A DNA stretch of 64,000 nt from Thiodiazotropha sp040506275 (GCA_040506275.1 JBEVXD010000006.1:164430-228429); one strand, 5' to 3'; numbered from the stretch's first letter, positions 17,389 to 26,658 are shown. Notes: a model not told the origin generated them from the letters alone. Translations and numbers: made by a program.

Positions 17389-18444
17389 TTAGAGTATGGA
17401 GTCGTTCGGATACCTGATCAGTTCGATGGGACTGATGGTGATTAAGCCATCATTTCCATAGTTGACCCTATCTCTTCCGCGACCACCGTCCAAAGTGTCG
17501 CAACCAGGACCACCGACTATATAATCCCGTCCTTTGTTACCTGAGATGTTATCGTTTCCGTATCCACCGCGAAGGTGATCGTTGCCCTTGCCGCCGGAGA
17601 TGCTGTCATCTCCTGAGCCGCCATCGACATAGTCATGACCCTTACCAGCGTGAATATTATCATCACCCTGCATACCGTATATGCGGTCATTTCCTTTACC
17701 GCCGAAGATGTTGTCGTTGCCATAGTTACCGAAGATAGTGTCACGGCCTTTATCACCACGGATTGTGTCGTTACCGCAGCCGCCATCGATCATGTCATTA
17801 CCCTTACCGCCACGGATATTGTCATCGCCTCGGCCGCCATAGATACGGTCATTGCCTTTGCCTCCGAGGATATTGTCATTGCCGCAGCGTCCGAGGATGG
17901 TGTCATTGCCTTTATCGCCACGGATTGTGTCGTTACCGCAACCGCCATCGATCATGTCATTACCCTTACCGCCACGGATATTGTCATCACCACGGCCGCC
18001 ATAAATTTTATCGCTTCCTTTGCCACCTCTGATCGTGTCATTACCAGCACCACCGTATATGGTGTCATTACCCTTGCCGCCAATCAGGGTATCATTACCG
18101 CAACCACCATAGATTGTGTCGTTACCCTTACCACCATCAATGGTGATATTGTTCTTTGGTCCATACAACTGGTGACCTGTCATGGTGATGGTATCATTGC
18201 CTCTGCCACCTTTAATCACCAGGTTTTTTGCCTCATCAGCAGTGAAATGGTGACACTCATTTCCATTGACTGTCACATCGACAGAACCGTCTATGTTGGT
18301 GTGGACGTTGATTTTATCATTGCCGTTTCTAGCGTCTAGAACGACCTTTCCTGTGTTACCAAAACATCCTCTGTTACCACGATCTACTGTGGTTGAGTTT
18401 GAACGTTCTGAGATACTTGCACGTATTGATGAGAAAAGACCCAT
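17389..18444 (-). CDS. RTX-type calcium-binding nonapeptide-repeat protein
   Basis: 351 residues, of which about 105-330 are around two dozen consecutive GGxGxDxI-type nonapeptides (GGKGNDTIY, GGRGDDNIR, GGCGNDTIR), forming a Ca2+-bound parallel beta-roll. Residues 1-100 are a short beta-rich head with no signal peptide. RTX proteins are usually secreted unfolded by type I systems using a C-terminal signal; the last 20 residues (ITISPIELIRYPNDSIL) could serve. No catalytic domain is visible, so it may be structural or adhesive. A block of six nonapeptides is duplicated nearly exactly in the DNA (162-base offset). GGGAGA precedes the ATG. A TolC-like gene lies 1.6 kb away, but no ABC/HlyD partner is in the window. 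Confidence 0.85.
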   Translation of the reverse strand: MGLFSSIRASISERSNSTTVDRGNRGCFGNTGKVVLDARNGNDKINVHTNIDGSVDVTVNGNECHHFTADEAKNLVIKGGRGNDTITMTGHQLYGPKNNITIDGGKGNDTIYGGCGNDTLIGGKGNDTIYGGAGNDTIRGGKGSDKIYGGRGDDNIRGGKGNDMIDGGCGNDTIRGDKGNDTILGRCGNDNILGGKGNDRIYGGRGDDNIRGGKGNDMIDGGCGNDTIRGDKGRDTIFGNYGNDNIFGGKGNDRIYGMQGDDNIHAGKGHDYVDGGSGDDSISGGKGNDHLRGGYGNDNISGNKGRDYIVGGPGCDTLDGGRGRDRVNYGNDGLITISPIELIRYPNDSIL

Positions 18445-18701
18445 TATCGTTCTCCCTGATAATTATGTTCTTGAATGAATCATTGATACGAATTCCTTTA
18501 GAACTATTAAACAACCGAAAGAAGCAATAATATAGATGGGAATCACCCTAGCTAGGGTTAGCCCTGATATATAAATTTGTTAGCTGAATGTCGGGAGGTG
18601 TTGGGAAGTATCTACAAAAACCAGGTTGTACAAGTAGCCTTGAAACAGTTCAAATAATAATAGTCAGGCCAGATTAGGAACGGGGCACTGTGCAGCCACA
18701 G

Positions 18702-18724
18702 AAAACCCTGCAAGCAGGGTTTTT
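18702..18724 (-). terminator. Rho-independent terminator after tRNA-Leu
   Basis: On the minus strand, AAAACCCTG and its complement CAGGGTTTT (stem 18702-18710 with 18715-18723) surround a four-base loop and end in T residues, 36 bases beyond the tRNA 3' end. The element is near symmetric and could work in both directions. The flanking 18445-18700 shows nothing else I can support. Confidence 0.8.
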
Positions 18725-18759
18725 ACCGCTTTTGGTAGTCTGTGATGATTTTTGAGATA

Positions 18760-18846
18760 TGGTGCCGAGGAGAGGACTTGAACCTCCACGGGGTTGCCCC
18801 CACTAGCACCTGAAGCTAGCGTGTCTACCAATTTCACCACCTCGGC
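18760..18846 (-). tRNA. tRNA-Leu (anticodon CAG)
   Basis: Read on the minus strand, GCCGAGG (18840-18846) pairs with CCTCGGC to make the acceptor stem, followed by discriminator A and an encoded CCA at 18760-18762. The anticodon stem CTAGC/GCTAG holds the seven-base loop TTCAGGT, giving anticodon CAG, which reads CUG. A long variable arm (GGGGGCAACCCC) is typical of class II leucine tRNAs, and the T loop has the TTCAAGT core. All 87 bases are consistent with an intact gene. Confidence 0.96.
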
Positions 18847-19122
18847 AGATGTGGTTTACCGGCGCCAGACCGGTTGGAGACCGCGAACTCTACAACCAGT
18901 TCCCGCTTCTGTCAATCTTTGGGTTGCCTTGATTTTGCCGTAGTCCTGCTGTTCTTCTTAGTCGGGTAATCAGCAGATCGGTTCAGTTCACCATCATTGG
19001 AGTCAATGTTTGATTCGGAGCGGCTTTTCTCTATGCATTCCCCTGTTCCATTTAGTTCTGAATTTGGCAGTCAATATGAGACACTATGTTTATATTTCTT
19101 GAGTTTAAATGGACCTTTATTA

Positions 19123-19956
19123 ATGACGCCGCGCTACCTGAACGATACTCTGATCTTGAAGCTGTTGATTCTCTGCTTGCTGTTGACTAGTCACTCAGCT
19201 ATGGGCCTGACACTGGAAGGTGATTATGTTCAGGGGGGGATGCTGATAGGCGATGTGTCGGCCGGAGACAGTGTCCAGTTCAATGGAAAACAGGTGAAAG
19301 TCTCTAAAAGTGGTGAGTTTTTGCTCGGCTTTGACCGGGATGCACCATTAAGTCATAAGATAGTGGTGAGTCGTGAGGGCCAACCAAAACAGTCAAGGCA
19401 GTTCACCATCAAGAAGCGTAAGTATCAGATTCAAAATATCGATGGTCTGCCACCCAGCAAGGTAACTCCCCCTAAACGCAATTGGGATAGAATCAAAAAG
19501 GAAGTGGCTTTAGTCAAGCAGGCCCGTAAGCTGAATGAGGATCGCAGTGACTTCCAAAGTGGCTTTATTTGGCCATCTAAAGGGGTGATCTCCGGGGTGT
19601 TCGGTAGTCAGAGAGTACTCAATGGTAAACCTAAAAGACCCCATTACGGTGTGGATGTTGCTGCCCCAGTAGGTACCTTGGTCGTTTCTCCTGCTGATGG
19701 CGTGGTGACAATGACACATCCAGATATGTTCTATTCAGGGGGAACCTTGATCATTGATCATGGTCTTCATCTTTCGTCCTCGTTTTTGCATCTGAGTAAA
19801 ATTCTGGTGCAGGAGGGCGATGTGGTGAAGCAGGGGGATCCAATTGCAGAGATTGGGGCGACAGGTCGTGTGACTGGTCCCCATCTGGATTGGCGTATGA
19901 ACTTGGGAGCTGCACGGATTGATCCCCAGCTGCTGGTACCTCCAATGCCAAAGTAG
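19123..19956 (+). CDS. M23-family peptidoglycan metallopeptidase, exported
   Basis: 277 residues from the ATG at 19123, chosen because it gives a clean signal peptide (LILKLLILCLLLTSHSAMG); upstream in-frame ATGs at 18997 and 19009 would bury it. Residues about 180-270 form the LAS/M23 fold with Zn ligands in HYGVDVAAPVG (H and D) and HLHLS-type HGLHL...SFLHLS (HxH). Such enzymes cut cross-links or glycans in peptidoglycan in the periplasm. An N-terminal beta domain (GGMLIGDVSAGDSVQFNGK) precedes it, as in PA0667/YebA-like hydrolases without LysM. It is followed 106 bases later by the TolC-like gene. Confidence 0.85.
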   Translation: MTPRYLNDTLILKLLILCLLLTSHSAMGLTLEGDYVQGGMLIGDVSAGDSVQFNGKQVKVSKSGEFLLGFDRDAPLSHKIVVSREGQPKQSRQFTIKKRKYQIQNIDGLPPSKVTPPKRNWDRIKKEVALVKQARKLNEDRSDFQSGFIWPSKGVISGVFGSQRVLNGKPKRPHYGVDVAAPVGTLVVSPADGVVTMTHPDMFYSGGTLIIDHGLHLSSSFLHLSKILVQEGDVVKQGDPIAEIGATGRVTGPHLDWRMNLGAARIDPQLLVPPMPK

Positions 19957-20062
19957 TACCGGAATTCAATGGGGTAGGGTTGGAGTCACTCTTTGGCCTA
20001 TCTATGATAAAGTGCCCCTCAATCTGAATTTGTATTCTCTTCTCTTAATTAATGGAAAAATA

Positions 20063-21382
20063 ATGGGACCGATGAAGCAGCTGGTGAAACTTTTCCTGAT
20101 CTGTTGGATTCCTTTAACCCAGGCGGATGATTTGATGTCAATCTATCGCCTTGCGCTGGATAATGATCCACAACTGCAAGCCGCACAAGAGCAGCTGAAC
20201 TCTGCCCGTGAGTCGAAGAGTTTAGCCCGCTCCCAGCTGTTACCCACTGTCGGGTTGGGTGGAACCTATGATGCGGTCCGTAGTGATGTTAAAACACTGC
20301 AAGGTAGTTCCGTTGATGAGACCAGCACCTATCGCGAGAGTGGCCTGGGGTTGAATCTGACCCAACCTATCTACCGTCGTGATCGTCTTGTGCAGCTGGA
20401 ACAGGCAGATAGCACAATTGCCCAGGCTGAAGCAGAATTTGCCTCAGCTGAAATTGACTTGATGGTACGCAGCACCACCGCCTATTTTGATATTCTCTCG
20501 GCTGAGGATGATCTAAGGGTGGCCAATGCTGAGCGTGAAGCCACCGGCAGACAGTTGGAACAAGCACAACAACGGTTCGATGTGGGGTTGATCGCAATCA
20601 CTGATGTGCATGAGGCAAAAGCGGCCTACGATGCTGCCAGAGCTGCAGAGATTGCTGCTGAAAACAGTCTGGATAATGCCTGGGAGGCACTCTACGAGAT
20701 AGTAGGTCCCCAGGCTAAAAGCGACTTGGCCAAGCTGGGTGATGGCCTGCTGTTGAACCCTCCGGTACCCAACAAGCTACAAGACTGGTCAGATACTGCT
20801 CAACAGCAGAACTACAGCATTATTGCAGCCCGTTCCAATCTCAAGGTGCTTGAGCAGGAGATCGATGTCAGTAAATCGGGCCACTACCCGACCCTGGACC
20901 TGGTTGGTGGCTACTCGATGAATCGAAGCGACAGCGATAGAGCAACCGAAGCGGATACGGGCAGAATCGGTCTCTCACTGGAAGTGCCTCTCTATACTGG
21001 TGGTGCTGTGAGCGCCTCCACACGCCAATCCCGGGCCAACTTTCGTGCTGCTCAGCAGGGCCTGGATCAGACCCGACGTTCTGTGAATCGGCAGGTGAGG
21101 GACGCCTTTCGTGGCGTGCTATCCACCATCAGTCAGGTTGAGGCCTTGAAAGCGGCGACTATCTCTGCTCAAAGTGCTTTGGAATCGACTCAGGCTGGTT
21201 ATGAGGTGGGTACCCGTACCATCGTCGATGTGTTGAATGTTCAGCGAAATCTCTTCTCCTCACAACGGGACTATCTCAACTCCCGCTATGGCTACATTCT
21301 CAACGGTCTCGCACTCAAGTCGGCAGCCGGTACCCTGAGTGAAAAGGATCTTGAAAATGTCAATGGATGGCTGGAAAAGTGA
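20063..21382 (+). CDS. tolC: TolC-family outer-membrane channel protein
   Basis: 439 residues from the ATG at 20063 (an ATG at 20072 is also possible). A signal peptide (LVKLFLICWIPLTQADD) is followed by two repeated outer-membrane efflux domains, the TolC architecture: YRLALDNDPQLQAAQEQL opens the first coiled-coil hairpin and VGTRTIVDVLNVQRNL ends the second. As a trimer it would span the outer membrane and the periplasm for type I secretion or drug efflux. It is somewhat shorter than E. coli TolC (493). No inner-membrane partner is adjacent; the nearby RTX protein could be a client, which is inference. aroC follows 22 bases later. Confidence 0.88.
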   Translation: MGPMKQLVKLFLICWIPLTQADDLMSIYRLALDNDPQLQAAQEQLNSARESKSLARSQLLPTVGLGGTYDAVRSDVKTLQGSSVDETSTYRESGLGLNLTQPIYRRDRLVQLEQADSTIAQAEAEFASAEIDLMVRSTTAYFDILSAEDDLRVANAEREATGRQLEQAQQRFDVGLIAITDVHEAKAAYDAARAAEIAAENSLDNAWEALYEIVGPQAKSDLAKLGDGLLLNPPVPNKLQDWSDTAQQQNYSIIAARSNLKVLEQEIDVSKSGHYPTLDLVGGYSMNRSDSDRATEADTGRIGLSLEVPLYTGGAVSASTRQSRANFRAAQQGLDQTRRSVNRQVRDAFRGVLSTISQVEALKAATISAQSALESTQAGYEVGTRTIVDVLNVQRNLFSSQRDYLNSRYGYILNGLALKSAAGTLSEKDLENVNGWLEK

Positions 21383-21404
21383 TTGTATTTAAGGGGTAGA
21401 ATCT

Positions 21405-22493
21405 GTGTCTGGTAATACCATTGGCAAACTCTTTACGGTGACCTCTTTTGGAGAGTCACATGGTCCGGCTATTGGTTGCATCGTCGATGGTTGTCCGCCT
21501 GGAATGGCCCTTTCCACTGAGGATCTTCAACAGGATCTCGATCGTCGCAAACCAGGTACCTCGCGCCACACCACTCAACGCCGGGAAGCGGACGAGGTAG
21601 AGATTCTCTCTGGGGTTTTTGAAGGTAAGACTACCGGTACACCGATTGGTCTGATGATCCACAATACCGATCAACGTTCAAAAGATTACTCCGATATTAT
21701 GGACCGCTTCCGTCCAGGTCATGCGGACTACACCTATAACCAGAAATATGGTTTTCGGGACTATCGGGGGGGTGGACGCTCTTCGGCCAGAGAGACGGCA
21801 ATGCGGGTTGCTGCCGGTGGCATCGCCAAAAAGTATCTATACGAGAGATATGGAATCGAGGTTCGGGGTTATCTTTCGCAGCTTGGCCCGATTCGCATTG
21901 AACAGCTTGATTGGGATCAGGTTGATAAAAACCCCTTCTTCTCTCCAGATGCGGACAAGGTTTCAGAAATGGAAGCCTATATGGATGCCCTGCGCAAAGA
22001 GGGTAACTCTGTTGGTGCCCGTATCAACGTAGTGGCCAGCGGTATGATGGCAGGTCTGGGTGAGCCAATCTTCGATCGCCTAGATGCAGATCTGGCCCAT
22101 GCCTTGATGAGTATCAACGCGGTCAAAGGGGTGGAGATTGGGGATGGCTTTCTGGCTGTTGAGCAGAAAGGTACTGAACATCGGGATGAGATGACACCCG
22201 ATGGTTTTCTCACCAACCATGCGGGTGGCGTATTGGGGGGTATCTCCAGCGGTCAGGATCTGATCGCCTCGATTGCACTCAAGCCAACTTCAAGCCTTCG
22301 TCTGCCCGGTCAGACGGTCAACCGTTCCGGCGAATCTGTCGAGGTGGTGACACAAGGGCGTCATGATCCCTGTGTGGGTATTCGTGCCACCCCGATTGCT
22401 GAAGCCATGATGGCAATAGTTGTCCTGGATCATATATTACGTAATCGTGGTCAGAATATGGATGTCCAGTCAGGTCTCGCAGATCTCGGCTAA
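21405..22493 (+). CDS. aroC: Chorismate synthase
   Basis: 362 residues; converts 5-enolpyruvylshikimate-3-phosphate to chorismate using reduced FMN, the final step of the shikimate pathway. The family signature GESHGPAIGCIVDGCPPG is at residues 15-32, with RPGHADYTY and the RGGGRSSARETAMRVAAG block downstream. The start is GTG at 21405, eight bases after AAGGGG. The length is normal. It sits between tolC and the MFS gene; chorismate feeds the trp genes elsewhere in the window, but there is no operon link. Confidence 0.97.
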   Translation: MSGNTIGKLFTVTSFGESHGPAIGCIVDGCPPGMALSTEDLQQDLDRRKPGTSRHTTQRREADEVEILSGVFEGKTTGTPIGLMIHNTDQRSKDYSDIMDRFRPGHADYTYNQKYGFRDYRGGGRSSARETAMRVAAGGIAKKYLYERYGIEVRGYLSQLGPIRIEQLDWDQVDKNPFFSPDADKVSEMEAYMDALRKEGNSVGARINVVASGMMAGLGEPIFDRLDADLAHALMSINAVKGVEIGDGFLAVEQKGTEHRDEMTPDGFLTNHAGGVLGGISSGQDLIASIALKPTSSLRLPGQTVNRSGESVEVVTQGRHDPCVGIRATPIAEAMMAIVVLDHILRNRGQNMDVQSGLADLG

Positions 22494-22497
22494 CAGG

Positions 22498-23646
22498 ATG
22501 CCTTACTGGCGCCTATCGGGTTTCTACTTCTTCTACTTTGCATCCCTGGGTGCGCTTCTGCCTTTTTGGGGGCTCTATCTTCAGGATCGCGGCTTTTCGC
22601 CAGCACAGATTGGTGAATTGATGGCGGTCATTATGGTGACCAAGTTGATTGCCCCTAACATCTGGGGATGGATCAGTGATCATACTGGTCGGCGTATGCC
22701 AATTGTTCGATTGGCCTCTCTACTCTCTGTGATCTGCTTCCTTGGTGTCTTCTTTGTTGATGGTTATTGGGCGCTTGCGCTAGTCATGATGCTATTCAGT
22801 TTCTTCTGGAATGCCTCATTGCCTCAATTCGAGGCGGTGACCATGAGCTATCTACGGGAGCGTATCCAACACTACAGTCGCATTCGTCTTTGGGGTTCAG
22901 TCGGATTTATTATCGCGGTATTGGTGTTGGGATTCCTATTGGAGCGCTGGGGTGTGGGAGTAGTGCCACAAATTGTTTTGTTCGTCTATATAGGTATCTT
23001 TTTAAACAGTTTGCTGGTGCCTGAAAAAGAGGCGGGTCTCTCCCCCAAAGGACAGGGATCGATACTTGAGGTGCTAAAACGCAGGGATATCATCGCTTTT
23101 TTGTTGGTTTGTTTTCTGATGCAGGCAAGTCACAGTGCCTACTATGCTTTCTATTCAATTTTTATGGAGGGGATCGGTTACAGTAGTAGCGTGATCGGCC
23201 AGTTGTGGGCCTTGGGTGTTGTTGCTGAAGTCCTGGTGTTTCTGATTATGCACCGCCTGTTACATCGATGGGGGGCGCGGAACGTATTAATTGTCAGTCT
23301 GATGATTGCGGTGATTCGGTGGATACTGGTTGCCTGGGGTTCAGAGAATCTGCTGCTGGTATTGCTGGCGCAACTGATGCACGCCGCTACATTTGGTACT
23401 TTTCATGCAGCTGCCATCCATATGGTTCATCACTATTTTGTTGGTCGTCACCAGGGACGGGGGCAAGCGCTCTACAGCAGTATCAGTTTTGGTGCCGGAG
23501 GAGCGGTGGGTAGCCTCATGAGTGGCTATCTTTGGAGTGGTATTGGGCCTGAGATGGCCTATTGGGCTGCCGCTGTTTATGCATTGATTGCTGTATTCAT
23601 CGCCAGCAGATGGATCGATCGGCAGGAAGCGCCATTGGTTGGCTGA
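22498..23646 (+). CDS. MFS transporter of the HcaT/LacY-like (MFS_1-like) group
   Basis: 382 residues from the ATG at 22498, four bases after the aroC stop and next to AACAGG; the length fits E. coli HcaT (379). Twelve hydrophobic segments are visible, starting YWRLSGFYFFYFASLGALLP, with the conserved loop ISDHTGRRMPIVR between helices 2 and 3. HcaT and relatives are proton-driven transporters with mostly unproven substrates. The last Gly codon and TGA lie inside a 37-bp repeat that recurs at 40842, so the present C-terminus may have been set by repeat insertion. Substrate unknown. Confidence 0.85.
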   Translation: MPYWRLSGFYFFYFASLGALLPFWGLYLQDRGFSPAQIGELMAVIMVTKLIAPNIWGWISDHTGRRMPIVRLASLLSVICFLGVFFVDGYWALALVMMLFSFFWNASLPQFEAVTMSYLRERIQHYSRIRLWGSVGFIIAVLVLGFLLERWGVGVVPQIVLFVYIGIFLNSLLVPEKEAGLSPKGQGSILEVLKRRDIIAFLLVCFLMQASHSAYYAFYSIFMEGIGYSSSVIGQLWALGVVAEVLVFLIMHRLLHRWGARNVLIVSLMIAVIRWILVAWGSENLLLVLLAQLMHAATFGTFHAAAIHMVHHYFVGRHQGRGQALYSSISFGAGGAVGSLMSGYLWSGIGPEMAYWAAAVYALIAVFIASRWIDRQEAPLVG

Positions 23647-23677
23647 TCGTTACCTTATTTACCGCATGGCCCACTAG
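23641..23677. repeat. 37-bp dispersed repeat overlapping an MFS stop codon
   Basis: The 37 bases beginning GGCTGATCGTTACC and ending GGCCCACTAG are identical to 40842-40878 and closely match, inverted, 40556-40603. Here the left 11 bases of the full 48-bp unit are missing. The TGA of the MFS gene is part of the repeat (GGC-TGA). Confidence 0.9.
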
Positions 23678-23819
23678 ATATGGATTGCAACCCCTTATCG
23701 ACTTGACACTACTGAGGTAGATGAGTAACTTCCGCATCTGTTGCGCTGCAGCATATCTGCCAATGTTGGCGAAACAACGGCATTTCTTTACAACCTTGAT
23801 TCTCTCCGGAGCTCCTTAA

Positions 23820-24248
23820 ATGGCCATCGAACGCACCTTTTCCATTATTAAACCTGACGCTGTAGCAAAAAACCTGATCGGTAAAATTTATGCTCGTTTC
23901 GAAGACGCTGGTCTGAAGATCGTTGCATCTCGGATGCTGCATCTCTCCCGGGAACAGGCTGGGGAATTTTATGCTGTGCACAAGGAGCGTCCTTTCTACA
24001 ATGACCTTATCGATTTCATGACCTCTGGTCCGGTGATGGTACAGTGCCTGGAAGGTGAGAACGCCATCAATCGTAATCGCGAGATCATGGGGGCCACTAA
24101 TCCTCAAGAAGCGGCTTCAGGAACTATTCGTGCAGATTTCGCTGAGACTGTGGATGAAAATGCAGTTCATGGTTCAGACGGACCGGATACCGCAAAAGTG
24201 GAAATTGAGTTTTTCTTCCCTGAAGGGATCTGCGAGCGTACCCGCTAA
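23820..24248 (+). CDS. ndk: Nucleoside diphosphate kinase
   Basis: 142 residues; transfers the gamma-phosphate between nucleoside triphosphates and diphosphates through a phosphohistidine. The N-terminal ERTFSIIKPDAVAKNLIG block and the active-site NAVHGSDG with His117 are intact, and the length is standard. CTCCGGAGC upstream holds the ribosome-binding site. The TAA (24246-24248) overlaps the stop codon of the convergent LysR gene by four bases, so there is no intergenic terminator between them. Confidence 0.97.
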   Translation: MAIERTFSIIKPDAVAKNLIGKIYARFEDAGLKIVASRMLHLSREQAGEFYAVHKERPFYNDLIDFMTSGPVMVQCLEGENAINRNREIMGATNPQEAASGTIRADFAETVDENAVHGSDGPDTAKVEIEFFFPEGICERTR

Positions 24249-25132
24249 CCGACACTATGATCGCCATGGGCCAGTAGTTGCTGGCGCATGGCGTTTGCCG
24301 CATTGGAGAGCGTCCTCTTACGGTGCGTCACAATTCCTAGCGACCGGTTCAGCTGTAGTTCCGGGACCTCAATTTTCCGAATCTCACCTCCCTCCAGGAA
24401 TATTTCCGGAAGCAAACTCCAACCCAGGCCGATATTGGTCATCATTTTAAGTGTCTCCAGATAGTCTGTGGCAAGGGTGCAGTCTACTTCGAGTTGCAGT
24501 TGTTTGATCGACTGCTCCAGTAGCGTTCGTGTGTAGGTGCCTTTTGTCGGCAGAACCGCCGGATATTCGATCAGTTGTGATGCTGATATGGTTCTCTGCT
24601 GAGCCAGATCGTGATCCGGGCCAACTGCGACACAAAGTGGATCATGCCAAATCCTCTGAGTATCCAAGGTATCGATTGGATTGAGGGGGAGGGTGACAAC
24701 CGCCATCTCCAACTCACTGTGCTCCACTGCCTGGCAGGCCTTTTCAGATTCCATGAAACGAATATCCAGTGCTACTTTTGGATAGCAGTCTGTAAAGCGT
24801 CTGAGTACAGGCGGGAGTCGATGCAGACCGATATGGTGGCTGGTGCCCATGATCAGTTGGCCGGAGATCTCTCCTGAGAGATTCGAAAGTTCCCGCTGTA
24901 TATCCGCCATCTCCTGGAGGATCTGTTCGGCTCTGGGTAGTAGCTGTTGTCCAGCTTCGGTGAGAAAGACCTGACGTCCGACTCGATCGAAAAGGCGTAC
25001 AGAGAGTTCGTTCTCAAGGCTGGCCACTCGCTTGCTAACGGCGGGTTGAGTCAAATAGAGGGTTTCCCCTGCAAGAGAGAATGACCCTTCCCGGGCAACC
25101 TGAACAAAGGCGCGGAGTGATGCAAAGTCCAT
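24245..25132 (-). CDS. LysR-family regulator, divergent from leuCDB
   Basis: 295 residues with an N-terminal winged helix-turn-helix (MDFASLRAFVQVAREGSF, LTQPAVSKRVASLENEL) and an effector domain from about residue 90 (GQLIMGTSHHIGLHRLPPVL). It is transcribed away from leuC across 122 bases that contain a 15-bp T-N11-A palindrome five bases from its own start codon, which implies autoregulation plus control of the leu genes. Comparable LysR genes sit beside leuCDB in other proteobacteria. Its stop overlaps the ndk stop. The co-inducer is probably a leucine-pathway intermediate, which is inference. Confidence 0.88.
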   Translation of the reverse strand: MDFASLRAFVQVAREGSFSLAGETLYLTQPAVSKRVASLENELSVRLFDRVGRQVFLTEAGQQLLPRAEQILQEMADIQRELSNLSGEISGQLIMGTSHHIGLHRLPPVLRRFTDCYPKVALDIRFMESEKACQAVEHSELEMAVVTLPLNPIDTLDTQRIWHDPLCVAVGPDHDLAQQRTISASQLIEYPAVLPTKGTYTRTLLEQSIKQLQLEVDCTLATDYLETLKMMTNIGLGWSLLPEIFLEGGEIRKIEVPELQLNRSLGIVTHRKRTLSNAANAMRQQLLAHGDHSVG

Positions 25133-25136
25133 ATCT

Positions 25137-25151
25137 ATTCCTAATTGGAAT
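25137..25151. promoter_or_regulatory. LysR-type T-N11-A operator between the LysR gene and leuC
   Basis: ATTCCTAATTGGAAT is a perfect dyad (ATTCC-N5-GGAAT) with the T-N11-A spacing of LysR recognition sites. It is the only such site I noticed in the 122-base divergent gap, and is adjacent to the LysR start codon. Confidence 0.6.
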
Positions 25152-25254
25152 TAAAATAATGAAAAATATGAATTTGTATTATGTAGCACACTCCCCTATG
25201 TTTTGACTACCCGCCGGATCAGTTTTTTCGGCAGATCAGCAACAGGAGAGAGTG

Positions 25255-26658
25255 ATGAGTGCAAAGACGCTATACGATAAATTGTGGGAGTCCCATCTGG
25301 TGCGATCCGATGAGGATGGCACAGCGCTGATCTATATCGATCGCCATCTGGTGCACGAAGTGACTTCCCCTCAGGCATTTGAGGGCTTGCGTATTGCGGG
25401 TCGAAAGCCTTGGCGTACCGAAGCCAATCTGGCAACGCCGGATCATAATGTTCCAACTACAGAGCGCTCTGGCGGGGTTAAAACCATCGTTGATCCGATC
25501 TCTAGGCTCCAGGTAGAGACCCTGGATCAGAACTGTAAGGATTTCGATATTACCGAGTTTGAGATGCTTGATCCACGACAGGGGATTGTACATGTCATCA
25601 GTCCCGAACAAGGGGCCACTCTTCCCGGTATGACAGTCGTGTGTGGTGATTCCCATACATCAACCCATGGTGCAATGGGTGCACTGGCTTTCGGTATTGG
25701 TACTTCTGAGGTCGAGCATGTACTGGCCACTCAGTGTCTGATTCAGAAAAAGTCGAAATCGATGCAGGTTCGTGTCGAGGGGATGGTCAGGTCAGGGGTA
25801 ACAGCGAAAGATATCGTGTTGGCGATTATTGGCAGGATCGGTACTGCAGGAGGGACAGGTTTTGCAATCGAATTTGCCGGTGATGCTATTGAGGCGCTCT
25901 CAATTGAAGGTCGTCTGACGCTCTGCAATATGGCCATTGAAGCTGGTGCCAGAGCAGGCTTTGTCGCAGTGGACCAAAAGACGATCGACTATGTCAAAGG
26001 CAGGCCCTATGCACCAAAGGGAGATGACTGGGAAAAAGCAGTAGCCAATTGGCAAACGCTCCATAGTGATCCGGGTGCTAGCTTCGATCAGGTCATTCAA
26101 CTCGACGCGTCTGATATTGCCCCTCAAGTGACCTGGGGAACCTCACCTGAAATGGTAGTGGGTGTAGATCATTCCGTACCTGATCCCGCGGATGAATCTG
26201 ACCGGGTCAAGGCAGAGGGTATGAGTCGAGCTCTGGAATATATGGGGCTGGAGGCGGGCACTCCGATTCAAGAGATCGCTGTCGACAAGGTATTCATCGG
26301 TTCCTGTACCAACTCACGCATTGAGGATCTACGTGCCGCAGCCGAGGTGGCAAAGGGTAAGCGGGTTGCAGATAACGTCAAGCTGGCACTGGTTGTACCG
26401 GGATCTGGATTGGTCAAGGCGCAAGCTGAGCAAGAGGGGTTGGACCAGCTCTTTGTTGAGGCCGGCTTTGAATGGCGTGAGCCGGGTTGCTCCATGTGTC
26501 TGGCTATGAATGCTGATCGGCTGGAGCCAGGAGAGCGATGCGCCTCAACCTCCAATCGCAATTTTGAGGGGAGACAAGGGCAGGGTGGACGAACCCATTT
26601 GGTCAGTCCGGCAATGGCCGCAGCCGCAGCCGTTAATGGGCATTTTGTTGACCTTTAA
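25255..26658 (+). CDS. leuC: 3-isopropylmalate dehydratase large subunit
   Basis: 467 residues from the ATG at 25255, which fits the AACAGGAGAG site better than the GTG at 25252. With LeuD it isomerises 2-isopropylmalate to 3-isopropylmalate in leucine synthesis. Aconitase-family [4Fe-4S] ligands are Cys351 (IGSCTNSR), Cys412 and Cys415 (PGCSMCLAMN). VCGDSHTSTHGAMGALAFG is the family's substrate-binding block. It heads the group leuC-leuD-leuB-asd and is divergent from a LysR gene with an operator-like dyad. leuA is not in the window. Confidence 0.97.
   Translation: MSAKTLYDKLWESHLVRSDEDGTALIYIDRHLVHEVTSPQAFEGLRIAGRKPWRTEANLATPDHNVPTTERSGGVKTIVDPISRLQVETLDQNCKDFDITEFEMLDPRQGIVHVISPEQGATLPGMTVVCGDSHTSTHGAMGALAFGIGTSEVEHVLATQCLIQKKSKSMQVRVEGMVRSGVTAKDIVLAIIGRIGTAGGTGFAIEFAGDAIEALSIEGRLTLCNMAIEAGARAGFVAVDQKTIDYVKGRPYAPKGDDWEKAVANWQTLHSDPGASFDQVIQLDASDIAPQVTWGTSPEMVVGVDHSVPDPADESDRVKAEGMSRALEYMGLEAGTPIQEIAVDKVFIGSCTNSRIEDLRAAAEVAKGKRVADNVKLALVVPGSGLVKAQAEQEGLDQLFVEAGFEWREPGCSMCLAMNADRLEPGERCASTSNRNFEGRQGQGGRTHLVSPAMAAAAAVNGHFVDL

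Noticed and set aside
17635..18339. Long plus-strand frame opposite the RTX gene
   Set aside because: Open only because the nonapeptide codons repeat; its protein is a low-complexity mirror with no start signal.
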